From the NCBI GenBank assembly GCA_964030785.1, contig OZ034968.1, positions 74,384,427 through 74,448,426 of the forward strand: 64,000 nucleotides of DNA. The letters run 5' to 3'. The notes under the pieces were generated by a model. It was given only the letters and a program-made list of their open reading frames with translations. It searched no databases and had not been told where the DNA came from. Position numbers and translations under genes: made by a program. Of the stretch, positions 21,164 to 34,900 are shown one piece after another (within the stretch, counting starts at the first letter, position 1; each line of letters starts with the position of its first letter). The DNA comes from Siderastrea siderea (taxonomy: Eukaryota; Cnidaria; Anthozoa; Scleractinia; Rhizangiidae).

Positions 21164-23432
21164 TAAAACTGAATCGCAGCAGAAAAGTCGGCTAGATTGG
21201 CGGAAAGAGAAAGAGTTAGAGGAAGCGAGAAAGGCTGGTACAGCTCCAGCATTGACTGATGAAGAAGGAAAGTGAGTTATTGTTTTTACTTCCTTCTTTA
21301 TTCATTTTCAAATGGTTTAATTGTGACAATTCTAAAGGTTGACAACTCGTTCGTACGTCTGGGAACGTTTCGTCATGTTCAATCTCACGTCACTGAGCTT
21401 AGCTTTCACCGTCCTCTGGGCATGCAACCTGTAATTCGCACACGGCTAAGCTCAGTTATTGTTTTTATTTACAGTTATAAAGGTTAAACTATTGTAGACA
21501 TTACACTTCAGTAACGTCTACATCTATGTAAGACTTAAAACTGCGAGGATCGTCTTTACATTTATTTCTTCATTCCGCAGTTCAAATATATGAATATCAT
21601 ATATTCATAATTTCATCTTCATCTTCCCCGGGTATATTACGAACCAATTTCATGACCAGCTCCCAGTTGGCTTGTTAGCTCAATTGGTTAGAGCGCTGCA
21701 CCGGTATCGCAGAGGTCAGGGTTCGAGTCCCGGCAAGCCTGATTTTTTCAGGCTTTCTTTTCGCAACTGCATAAGTTGCGTTAATAACTGCGAGGATCGT
21801 CTTTACATTTATTTCTTCATTCCGCAGTTCAAATATATGAATATCATATATTCATAATTTCATCTTCATCTTCCCCGGGTATATTACGAACCAATTTCAT
21901 GACCAGCTCCCAGTTGGCTTGTTAGCTCAATTGGTTAGAGCGCTGCACCGGTATCGCAGAGGTCAGGGTTCGAGTCCCGGCAAGCCTGATTTTTTCAGGC
22001 TTTCTTTTCGCAACTGCATAAGTTGCGTTAATAACTGCGAGGATCGTATTTACATTTATTTCTTCATTCCGCAGTTCAAATATATGAATATCATATATTC
22101 ATAATTTCACTTACGAACCAATTTCATGACCAGCTCCCAGTTGGCTTGTTAGCTCAATTGGTTAGAGCGCTGCACCGGTATCGCAGAGGTCAGGGTTCGA
22201 GTCCCGGCAAGCCTGATTTTTTCAGGCTTTCTTTTCGCAACTGCATAAGTTGCGTTAATAACTGCGAGGATCGTATTTACATTTATTTCTTCATTCCGCA
22301 GTTCAAATATATGAATATCATATATTCATAATTTCACTTAAAACTTAGTTAGAGTCATAGAAGGCGATTAATAATTATTGGTTGATCACGAACAATAAGC
22401 TAAATTATCAGACTCTTAATATTAAACTGTCAAGAGACTGTTGGTTAACACTCTGCCAGCTGGTTGGCTGACCTGTTCAACTAGAGTCAGACACCATCGG
22501 CATTGGACACCCTCAGGACGATGTTCAAGTAATAAAAGGATAAACGACAATGCAAATATTGTGGACCAAGTTGGGCAGGGAATATACTAGCAAGACTCAT
22601 AGTCTTGCTAGTATATTCATAGATAGTCATAGATAGTCCCACTGGATGAAGGGTCTTCACAGATCTAAACTAGAACGTATCCAAGAAAAAGCTTTGAAAG
22701 CGATTTATAATGAAAGAAATGAGGTTACTTATGAACAACTGCTAAACTGGGCAAAGTTGCCAACAATGAAGAATCGACGTCTACAGGACATTGCCATCTT
22801 AATGTACAAAGTAAAAAATGAACTCTGCCCATCTTATGTGCAGGATCTGTTTCAAAAGAATAACAGTAGGTATAATTTGAGAAATAGTGATTTTGTGATA
22901 CCTAGGTATAACACCGTTTCTTATGGTAAACATAGCATAAAGTACCTTGGTCCGATGCTCTGGTCCAAATTGGATAAAGAAATTAGAAACTCTAATTCGT
23001 TAAATAGTTTTAAGAACACTACGAGAAAAAAGAATCTCGAAGCGTTACTGGAGGAAGGATGTCACAACTGTCCTCTATGTAGTAATTAGTGACTTTTGAT
23101 TTTCTGAACTTTTGGGGGTTTTATCATTATAGGTTGTATATATTGTAGGATAAGTATCGGTGCGTTTCTCGCGTGGGGCTCTGGATCTCAGATCCCCCCA
23201 CCCCGACAGGGGTGGGGGGATCTGCTTGGGACTGCCCGGTTTTCCACCCGCTTGGGCAACCTGGATCTCTGCGTGGAACCGCACCGTATATGATGTGATA
23301 TTATATTTTATATTTTATATTGTATATATTGTAATATTTTATATATTTTGACTACTTTAGATAGGTATAGATAGGTGTCCCCAATTAGCTTACTTTAGTG
23401 TAAGCTAGATATTTTAAGACACGTTAATAAAG

Positions 23433-23479
<47 letters not shown>

Positions 23480-23975
23480 GCCAAGGGGGTGCCTTATTTG
23501 TGGGAGGTTGAAAATGAAGTGTTTGTGTGTGGCTGAGGCTGCAATATGGTGTTTGCTTACTGGTTTGAAGATGGGAAACGTCAGTGAGCGACGGTTTTAT
23601 GGTAATAAACACTGACAATGGAATGGTTGTTAGGGCAGGAGAGACAGATCAGAGCATGGCCCTAGTTCAAATCATTTTCACACAAATCCTTATAGTTTAC
23701 TATCAGGTTGACAGTATCAACACTGGCCAGTTATATCAAATGTCCAAGAAAACAGGAAATTCCACACACAGAAATTTCACAAAAATTACAGACAACATTG
23801 ATTAGACTACCTGAAGGAGAACAGTAGTAAGTTGAGTCACAGCTTCAGCTGCTTAAAATAAACTGGGGGCAAACTTCAAAGCTTGCAGAGGCTGTGTTAA
23901 ATGAAGGGATCTTGTTTCCACCCTATGCATCATTGGGGGTAAAGATAACATTTGATGATGATGATGGTGATGATG

Positions 23976-24025
<50 letters not shown>

Positions 24026-25905
24026 GATGATGACAATGATTATAATGGTCATGATAAATGAGTTATCATGCAATCATGGTACATATCATCTTCACTTTTC
24101 TTTCTAATTCATAAGAATTCCTTTTAGTTACTGATTTCTGTATTGTTTCGTGTTTCTCCAGGGATATCAACCCACATATCCCACAGTATATTTCTCAAGC
24201 ACCTTGGTATTATGGAACTACAAGGTAATATGATGTTCAAACCATAAATTCTCTTTCCTTTAATTTACCATTTATGTTTTAATTCTGATATTTTATCGTC
24301 TCCTATTTGATGATTTTTTCCTTTTTTTCCTCTGAGATTTTTGTCTCCCTTAAATGTGTTGATGGTACAGTGTAAAGTGAGAAAATTACATTGATCATTG
24401 TGGTTTCTGTTTCAGACCCACACTGAAACATCAGCGACCTCAGGAAGAAAAGCAGAAACAGTTTTCTGCATTGAATGAGTGGTACAATAAAGGAACAAAG
24501 ACAGTAAGTCAAGACTTTTCTAACCTCCACAATCTGTAGAGTGCAGTAAGAAGAAGGGTTGTGTTTTGCAGAAAAATAAAATATCATGGTGCATTTCGTG
24601 ATTGCTCAATGTAATATTATTGTAAGCAGCAACATGAACCAAATTTCAGTTTATTACAAATCAAAAACTCTACTGTGGGGGTCCAGAAAATAGCCTTACC
24701 CACCCCAGTGAAGGTCATTGGAGATTTGGAGGGGAGGGGGTCCCAAAAGGCAAATTTCTTTAAAGCAAAGTGTAAAACAATTTCCAGTGGGCTTGGGGAT
24801 GTTCAAACAAAAGAATCCTTCTGTGGGCGTGTAACAACACGTTCTTATTTCGTAGGTAGTGGTGGAAATTGGCAACTCACAGCTGTTTTGGGAATTGTAT
24901 CTGAAGAAGGAGAAAAATACTCCATATTTCACTTCAGAAAAATGTGACATCACTACACATGTACCCTCTCTGTGAGGGACTTGCTAAAATTGGTTTAGCA
25001 GGTCAACTCCTAGTACAGTACTTTCTTAAACAAAAATATTCATTTTAATTTCAATTTTATTTACATGGTTGAGTGGAGTGAAGAGGGGCAGTAAGAGCCA
25101 GAAGTATAATTTATTATTATGAAGGGGGATATTTATAATTTCCAGTTGTTCTCCATTCTTGATAGAGCTGCACATTTTCTGTACCGTCATTTTGTGTTCT
25201 TGTACAATATTATTGTATTAAAGAAATATATTTTTATTTAATTCCATCAGATAGCAGCGACAAAGTATAGGAAGGGAGCTTGTGAAAACTGTGGAGCAAT
25301 GACACATAAAAAGAAAGACTGTCTTGAGGTATTTAGTATGTGTATGGCAATTTTGTGATTCTCTTTTAACCCTTTAAGCCCTGATATGGAAAGGCATATT
25401 CTCCATACTGTTCTCCATACATTTCTTATGGAGCTAGTAAGGAGAATTTGTCTAAATATCAAGACATCTTATCCTTGGTGATCGCTTTCTTTATTCTCAT
25501 CACTTGAATGTTTGAACAAGTATTGATTATGTAGAGGGAAATTTATTTTCATCACTGTTAGGGCTTAAAGGGTTACGTTAGAGTGCAGGAGACTTGGGTT
25601 TAACTGTTAATATTTTTGTGTTGTTATTAGCTGAGTTCTCTCGAATGCTTACAAGCGTTTCTGTCTTTAAACCCAGAACTCTCCTTGTCAGTGCCTTTTA
25701 TGTGTAAACAATGTGATATTGTACATAATGAAAAAGGTTGTAATTGTTAATTAAAATAATTTGTGTTTTTATAATGTTTAGAGACCCCGGAGAGTTGGTG
25801 CAAAGTTCACAGGTGAAGATATCAAACCAGATGAGCACATGCAACCACAACTTTCATTTGATTATGATGGCAAAAGAGACAGGTAAATTTCAGCCATTAA
25901 TTAAC

Positions 25906-25957
<52 letters not shown>

Positions 25958-28903
25958 GTAAATAGTAATAATAATAATAACAATAATTTAATAATAATTT
26001 GACTTCTAATGGCATTGTGCGCTTTTTAACATAAAATGATCAAAAGTGCAGTACAATACATGTAACTAACTAATTATAATAATTGAAGGGTTCAGTGGAA
26101 AAAGGCATAAGTGATGATTTGAGGTTGAAATCTAAATTGGTGCTATTTAGTAAACATTGGCACACAGGCTGGTTTTCATGTAAAGAACATTGTTGTGTAT
26201 TTATTTTTTGACCTAAGAGCTTCAATTCGAAGAATTAGCGTATTACTTTTGCTTAAAACTGATGCAAAGAAAAAAGGTGAGCTGATTCTTGGTTGAATTC
26301 CTTTGTTTTAGTTCAGGCAGAGAACAAAAGAAATCATTCACGCATCACTTGAGCGAGTTCAGTTCAGTAAAAATTTATAAGCACAGTTATACACTAATTC
26401 TTCGAATTTAAGATCTCAGGTCAAGAAATAAATGTACAGCAATGTTCCTTACATGAAAACCAGCCTGTGTGCCAATGTTCAGCTGAATAGTACCAATTTT
26501 GATTTTAACCTCAAGTCATCACATATGCCCTTTTTCCACCGAGCCCTTCAATTTTTAGCCGGATTTCCTGAACAGTTCACAGTACCCATTTATACGTCTG
26601 GTTAGGGACAGACCATGAGGAGCCAAGTTTCTTGTGAGAAGGAAGCAAGCTGATGGTATATCAAGCTCAACTTTGAACACTTGATTGCTGATTTCTTAGA
26701 AGGGGTTCTTGCTATATGAAAATACTCATGGAAATTCAGCATTCAGATCAATGTTTCACACGTAAAATTGCTGCCATAAACATAAAGAGGGCAGGTTTGG
26801 AGCTTGAGATTTTTTCCCAAACTTTTTGTACTTACACCCCTCTTTCACCATCTCCTTAAATGTCTACTATGTCTTTCTCTATCATTTCTCTTCTTCTTCC
26901 TTTTTTCCTTCTCTTTAGAGTTCTTTTAACGTTATAAACATTTACCCCTGGTAAAGGCTGTTGCAGTAATGTTTGCTTCTGTCAACTACTATTTCAGGTG
27001 GAATGGTTTCAATGATGAAGACTATAGGAGGACTGTTGAGGAATACACTAAATTAGAAATGGTATGAAATTCTTCTGTGCACTACAGGGTGTTACGAGTT
27101 TCGTTAAAGGAGTGGTTCGTTTGTAGACGGAACGCAGGGTTGTCGGTAACAGCAACAAGCAGATTTATTCCAAGATGAAAGTAATCTTTACAGCTTACAG
27201 CACTACTGCTATGTCACACAGACTCTTCTAACACGGCACACAGCACGGCACACAGCCACTTCACTAGGTTCAGCACACAGCACAGCCCACAGCCACTTCA
27301 CTAGGTTCGGCACACAGCACGGCACACAGCCACTTCTCAAAACTCTTTAAAACTCTCTTTAAAACTCTCTCAAAACTGCTTAGTAGACTGACACGCTCTT
27401 ACTTATATACATATCACAACAAGTTCTAGAAACTTCTACGAAATCTATTTTTAGTAACATGACATTATTACTTACTATTTAAAGAAATCACATAATCATT
27501 AAAATGACTAAGCACTTGATAGCGTTCTAGAGAGTTCTATGGAATATTCTGGAAGGTTCTGAGTAATACTAGACAATTTTCATAACACAGGGTCTAATAT
27601 GTTTTTCATCTAACTAGTAGTGACCAGTGTACCTTGCAAACAGGAGTTTCTTGACAGTTTGCGAAGCAAAGAACCATTAGACCCCCCATTGTGCCTGTGC
27701 AAAATTATGTCAATCAAAAACTTTGTATGCTTCGTTAAATTAGTTTGCATTGCTTACCACTGATCACTTTGGTACTGGTGATCGATGAAGACAAATTATT
27801 GAGTTTAGAGCATCCATACCTTATATTATTTTATTTAATCTTCTTTCTAGCCTTGTTATAGACACAGCATATTTATACTGTGTACCTTGCCTAGTTAAAT
27901 TTCAATTTTTTTCACAGATTTTTTTTACAGAGTACAGATTGTTTTTTTACATTTTTTTACAGACTTATTTTACAGATTACAAACAATAATTATTAATTAC
28001 TTTAAATAAATGAAGACTATTAAGCACCTTTAACACTGATATAAAATTTTAGAATAGCAGGATTTGGAGATAGCCAGCAGTAGACAGCATCTAAGGGAAA
28101 AGGGTTGTGTTTGTGATAGCCATTATTGTTCAAGATAGCAACAGCCTACTATGCATGTAATTGTGTTTTCAGGCCAAACAGCATTTAAAGGCAGAGAGGC
28201 TGGAGGAGGAATTAGCAGAAGGAAAAAAACCTGAAGTGGCAGATGATGCAGACAGTGAAGATGAAGATAAATATGCAGACAAGGTTGATATGCCGGGAAC
28301 GAAGTTTGATACTAAAAGGTGAACAAGCCTAACTCATTCCTGTTCATAACTGGAGGAACAAGCTTATAGAAGAGCCCTTATACAATAGGACTTGCTCAAA
28401 ATGTAATCAAATGGTTACAGTGCCTTGGGCCCCTTAATTGTAAAAAAAAAAAAAATTCATGCTTTCTCTTTTTAGTCTCAAATTTAGCAACTAGCATACA
28501 GTACATTAATACCAGTATATCTAGGACACATTCTCACTGTCAGTTTCTTGTAGTTTATGTAATAAATAATAATATTATTTGTAGCCTGCAATGCAGACAT
28601 TTTCTGGGGGCACGTGAGTGCCAGAATCTCGGTTAATCGTAGTTGCCATGTTGGATTTGCCTAATCCCACCCCCTTGGTCGCACTTTCTACTGTCCCCAA
28701 TGTTCCTCTGCTTTTAAAATCCATGATGGCGGCTATAGCGGTCGCTCACCCCCAAAAATAGGCCTGCATTGCAGGCTATATTCTTTGTAACTGTTTTTTT
28801 AGGGGATAAGGGTGTGTTTAAGGGAAGGGGTTAAATCAAAGGGAGGCACTTTATGAGAAATAGTGCATTTTATCAATGCACTATTTCTCCTAACCTGTGA
28901 AAC

Positions 28904-28940
<37 letters not shown>

Positions 28941-31900
28941 CACTTTCTTGTCAGTCTACATGGTTTTCTTCCTGTTCCTTTACAACTTTCCTTGTTATCT
29001 TCAGACGTACAACAGTGAGAAACTTGAGAATTCGTGAAGACACAGCAAAGGTATTCAATGTGTGGTTCCTGAAAATATCCATACCCCACCACAGAGGGTC
29101 ATTGGAAATACCGAGGAGGAGGGGGTCTTAAAGGCCAAAATTTTTAAAGGAAAATATGAGCCTAAACTGGAATTTCCAGGGGGGGTGGGTTTCAAACCCA
29201 AAAAACCCTCCGTGGGGGGGAATATGGACATTTTTGGAACAACACAGTTTATGGATTCGGGTTCTCCAAAAGGATTAATTTAAAGAAATCTTCTTTGCAG
29301 GTTTTTGTTTGTTGATATGATGTCTTTAATATTCTTTTGACAAAAATGATAACTTGAACCTTAAATAAAAGAATTTAGAAAGTGGTATAAAGTAAGTGAT
29401 GGTGTCGACAGCCCTTTCAAAATTTTGTTGTAGTAGTAAGCAGGATAAAAGAAGTTGCAGATAATAAGGGCCACAGAGATATGCTTGTTATCAGTCAGGA
29501 GTAGTGAACTCCAGTGTGAAGTAGGTGGCAATAATTGACTGAAGGCGGCAAAATTGCCGGCCTGGAGCACATTTTGACAGGGCTGTGTCACTAAACCCTG
29601 TACCCAAAATATAGGTCTTTTCACACACAACAGTACCGAGCTAAAACATGAAAATAAATTTGAAAAATTATAAGCTCACACTTAACTCTCACTTTACCAT
29701 TCTATTAAGCAGCCGCTGCAGTTTGATCTTTGATGATGACCTATCACTATTGGCTCATTTTTATTTTAGTATTTATACAATTTGGACATCAACTCAGCAT
29801 ACTACGATCCCAAAACAAGGTCAATGAGAGAAAATCCTTTCAAGGAAGGAGAAGGAAGAGGCAGCGAGTAAGGAGTTGCTTTTCTTTTTTATTGGTCTTG
29901 TTGTTTACAGTCCAGTTTGATAATAATTAATAAATCCAGCAACACACAAGGTAGCTTAGATGCACTAAACTGTAAATTTTAATAGTTTGCCGATTGCTGA
30001 GACTGACGTGAATTTTGTTGCTGCTTGCTACTAGCAGACGTTTCAATTTTTCTTGTAATAAACAAAGATGCTTCCAAACTAAGCTTGGTTGAATGCACTG
30101 GCAATACTCCGTTCTATGCTGCAATCGAAATTCCAGTGAATATGATTGACATCATACGATATGCCAGCTTTCAGCCATTTTAGTAGGCACATCTGATTAG
30201 TTTTTAGAATACTAAATGGGAATTGCCGTGTTGGGTATAAAATAGCCAAATGTGTCTCTGGGTTAGGGTGGGTGTGAATACCAGTTGCCAAAGTTGAGCA
30301 AGAACAGCAAAGAGCAGAATAGAAAAGCCAGGCATTACCACCCACTTGCCCTTAAATGATACATGTCACACAAGTACCCAGACTTCAACAAACAGTTTGC
30401 TCATTGTCAGGAGCATTTTGCACTAGGAAGTGTTGCTGAAGGCTTACCATGAAGTTAACATCATTGCATTTTCAGTGTCACATATACAGGAGATAACTTT
30501 GTTCGTTTCTCTGGAGACACACAAAAGATGGCTCAAACACAAAGTAAGTTTCAGTGATTTTTTTCTCACAAAATTTAATTTTAATTTTATTGTAGCGTAC
30601 TTACTGTCAACAGACTAAAATCCTTAACCTTTGCCCATTATGGCAACAGACAGTGGAAACCACACTGTCCAGACTTGCTGGGACTCTTGAGAGTCCAGAT
30701 AACCGAAAAAGAATAGTTTATCAGACATGCTCAACAAAACTGAACTCATTGACAAACAAGGTTCAGGCAAGCAATCACACATGTTTGTTTTGATGTTTGA
30801 TTTCGTCTTTCTTTAACATGTTTTGCAAATCGGTTTTTTTTAATAGTGTACTGTAGTAAACAAAGTCTGTTTAAGAGAGTTACTTGCACATTTTTTGCTT
30901 GAAGATTTCACAATCTTTTTGGACCAAAAGAAAAGTCTGAATAATGGAAAAGTCTGGATAATTGAGTATACGGGTTAGTTTCTTTGAAGAAACTATGGTG
31001 CTGTGTCGGTGGGGAAGTGAAACACAAAAATTTGGATTTATCAACTGAGTTGACGAGGTAAATTGGTCACCATAAAGAAATAAAAAGCTCACATTTCAAG
31101 TGTTAACCCTTGCTCAGAGTGAATTGATTCACTCTGACAAAGGGCAAATGCTTAAAATGTCAGCTTTTTATTTCTTTATGGTGACCAATTTACCTCATCA
31201 ACTCAGTTGATAAATCCAAATTTCTGAATAATTGAGGTTTGACCATACCTCCCAGATGTGCTTGACTGTATATTATAGTTTGTGTTTTTATAATCTGACA
31301 GTGTTTGCTTGGGAGGCTTATGAGAAAGGAGCAGATGTCCACTTACAGGCAGATCCCACCAAACTTGAACTTTTACACAAAGAATACAGAGTGAAGAAGG
31401 GTGATTTTGATAAAGACAAGAAGCTATCAGTACTTGAAAAGGTACCAGTAAAAATGAGTTTCAAATACATAATGTGTGGTTCCAGAAAATATCCCCCTCC
31501 CCCCACTGCCCATCCCCATCCAAACATTCTGGTTTAGCTTTATACTTTAAATTCCTTTTTTGTTTTTGAGACCCCCAACCCCTCAGAAATTCCAATGACC
31601 AGCCATGGGGTGGGTATGGATATTTTCTGGAACCGTACAATAGCCAAATCATTTAAAACGTAATAAAAATTATCGTAATTAATTTTTAAAATGTTATTTA
31701 CCTAGCTTGCTGTGTTTTGTTTGACAGTATGGAGGCGAAGAACACTTGAATGCTCCTCCTAAAGACTTGCTGTTGGCCCAGACGGTAAGATACTGAAGAC
31801 ACACTAATTTCCATAAGAATTGAGAGAGAAAAAGCCTGGTTGGTGCAGAAGTGATGATAGTCCTGGCCTTCTGTTAACATGGCTTGGGCTGGGGTTTGGG

Positions 31901-34900
31901 TTCATATTCTAGACTCTGCACCATTCATCAGGATGAGTTCATTTTCAGCTCATTTTCTTGTTTCATGAGTTCCCAAGATTTCAGTCTGCAGTTTTCCTCC
32001 CTTAATAAAAACTGTCATTTCTAGTAGTCCTGGGCAGCAGGTTTGTTATTCATCCATTGACCATCACAGTGCAACGTATAAATGTGTCACCACATTAAAT
32101 TAATTGGCACACAGTCTCCCAAGATTGCCTATGCAATCACAATAATATTGAGGATAGCTCTTGGAAAGCTAACTAAAACTCAGTTTTGCTCTTGGGTTAG
32201 CTTCCTAAAAGCCAACCTCAAATTCCTATTGGCATAGTCAATCACACAAAAATGTGCAAATTAATTTAAAGAGGTCAACCTTTTGTGCTCCTTGCTGTGA
32301 GTGTAACCCTTGTGAAACAAACTAGAACTAACCTGATTTATGTTTGTTTCATTCCTATTGGTGCTTTGCAACCAATCCCTAGGGATCCAAAAAAACAGTG
32401 GCATGGCAGCCATGTTGGTGGTACTAACAAAAGGTGCTAAGGAGAAACCTGTTGTTTATGACCACCAACATGGCGGTGATGACCTAGCATGCAAACCAAG
32501 AATTCCATTTCACTGGGTATTCAAGTAAACTCATTTTGTAATCAATCCCATGTCGAGTTGTTACTCAAATGCACCTCTTCAAATTGCTGAAAATAAAGAA
32601 AATCATCATCAGTAGTTAACTTAATCTCGAATAATTGATGTGCACTTTTCACATTTTTCTCAGGAACATTATGTTGAATTCTCAAGGACTGGAAGGGTTA
32701 TAAAAGGTAAAACAACAGTTATGATGTTTGTTGCTGATCCACTTTTTACTTCAGGGATCATAGCTTCAATTCTTTCAGCCCATATGATGAACTTGAACTA
32801 CGCTGTACTGCAAGCTCTAACAGTCAATTCATGGTCATATAAGAAATGCAAAAAAATCTGTTACTATTAACCACTTGTTTAAAAACGTGTTGTATAATCA
32901 ACATACGGTAACATTTTTGGCTGTTGGTCTGCAGGTCAAGAAAAAGCTGTTGCAAAATCAAAGTACGAGGAAGATGTGTACACAAACAACCATACGGTAA
33001 GAAAGAGAAAGTAATAGTGGCCTACAGTTGGAAATCATTCTAGTTGATGAGCAAAACGGTTGCATAACACTATCTAAAATTACTGAACAAGTGACTCATT
33101 TTCATCAAACTTCAACAACAACAACAAACACTTTATTTCAATAGGGTGCATAATTACAGTCAGACTGTAGTCTCCATTATGGCCCTATGAAACTTAAATA
33201 CAACAATTTCTAAAATACTAAAATCCTTAAATACTAAATACTAAAATACTGAGATAATTAAGACGGATTCCACTCAACGTTCGAGCAATAAGTGCCAAAC
33301 AATATTTAGCACGGTAACATTTTCAATGCTGTTTAAAACATCTCACTTTAATTCACTTCTCCAAGTGACCCCGCGATGAAATTCTCAAGCATTGTCGAGA
33401 AAATTAATGTCAAATTGTGTAAAAATATGCTAAAAACGGGCGCCATTTTGTTTTGAACTGACCTCAAGTGTCTTTTTAATTGAAATATGGATAACTTCAG
33501 ATCCAATTTTCTCTCGCGGGGTCAGCCTGGGAGCAAAAGTATCAATAAGTTCTTCTTATGTGTTCTCAAAATGTGACTGTGCTGCAAGTATTTTTTTGGT
33601 AACTTAATTTTTGCAGCTACTGCTCGAACGTTGAGCAGAAATCGTCTTAATTAAAATATCAAGTTATTAAAAACTTAACTGTGTATTTCTAGCTCTGCAT
33701 GATGGAAAGATTTCAGAGAATTTAGATTACCTTTTGTTATTTTTCAGAGCATCTGGGGTTCCTACTGGCAGGAAGGAAGGTGGGGTTACAGCTGCTGTCA
33801 TTCCTTCATTAGAAACTCATACTGTACCGGTGATGCTGGAAAAGTTACATCAGCTTCAAGGGTGAGTGTCAGCACTGTCATCGCCACTAGTGTCCTCCAT
33901 TAGCTGTCCAGTTACAGTTACATTCATAATAATTATTCTGACAGTCTGAAGGATGGCACGGAATTGAAAGATTATGAATGTACATGTACCTTGATGAGTG
34001 TTAATGTTTCTGTACAAATGGTCATCACTAGAGACAAAGAGTGCTTACTGATCCGTACAAGATTAATGATTGTTTATCTTATTTTAAAGACTCCACAGAT
34101 TATGGCACCTCTCACAGATGCAGCTCAAATGATCCAAGAAGCAGAGGAAAGTGGAAAATCCCTGCTGGAGGTTAGTGCTTCTGTCATGAAAAGCACTAAG
34201 TTTGAAAGTTGGAAAGCTAATGATATAAATAGCGCTTATCTATACATGGTATAGAAATACGTAGCATACAGAAGCTGATGTGGCTGTGCTAATACCGGTA
34301 AAAACTCTTTGGACCAAATTTTATAGAAAATTGCTTATTGCTAAGTGAATAAAAACTAGTGCAGGATGAAAAGATCCTAAGAGGATTTAAAAGGTTATAA
34401 GTTACAAAACTAAAATTAAAAATTATGCAAAACACCACAAAATATGAATTCTCTACTTACAAGTATCCTAAAGTTGGCCTTAAATGTACAGATCTAATGA
34501 CCTGAGGTTCAAAAGATATGTCAGATTTATGAGCCTGATTGAACATTACTTTTATAATTTTTCAAAAAATATCAAGTGATTTTTAATTAATCTGGTAACA
34601 TTTCAGCTTCATCAAGAAAATCGTAAAAAAGGCAAGAAAAGAGAAAAGTCAGTGGATGAAGATGATGAGGAAGTTAAAAGAGAAAAGCTTAACAAGGTAT
34701 GGTATATAAATGTATAATTACATAGTGTCTGGATAATTTCTAATATCCTAAAAGTGAAGACCAATCAGATTAAACCTGTCAGGTGATGATTAATTTCTGA
34801 AGCCAAGTCCAACAAGACTCAGTGTCCATTTCAATGTGGTAAGAGTTGGTTACTGGGCAGCACGTTTCATTTCAGAATGACTTATTTTAAGAACCAGAGT

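Larger units (their letters stand above)
21541..22337 (+). repeat. Tandem array of a tRNA-derived repeat (three copies plus partial)
   Basis: A unit of 247 bp, shortened to 227 bp in the last repeat by loss of about 20 bp, occurs three times, with a partial tail copy first. Each unit has a tRNA-like head (starting 21669, 21916, 22143) with an A box (tagctcaattgg) and a perfect B box (ggttcgagtcc), a run of six T that could end Pol III transcription, then a tail starting ctgcgaggatcg and ending in tatatgaatatcatatattc. The copies are nearly identical. I know this head-tail combination as a dispersed SINE-like sequence in corals (from memory, not searched). It lies in SLU7 intron 1. Confidence 0.85.

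Noticed and set aside
21669..22214. Three functional tRNA genes
   Set aside because: A and B boxes are good, but the anticodon loop lacks U33, its stem ends in an A-C mismatch, the T arm is one base short, and the head is joined to a repeat tail. I treat them as a tRNA-derived repeat.
21672..22331. Three near-identical 61-residue open frames starting [14 protein letters not shown]
   Set aside because: They are translations of the tRNA-like repeat, not genes.
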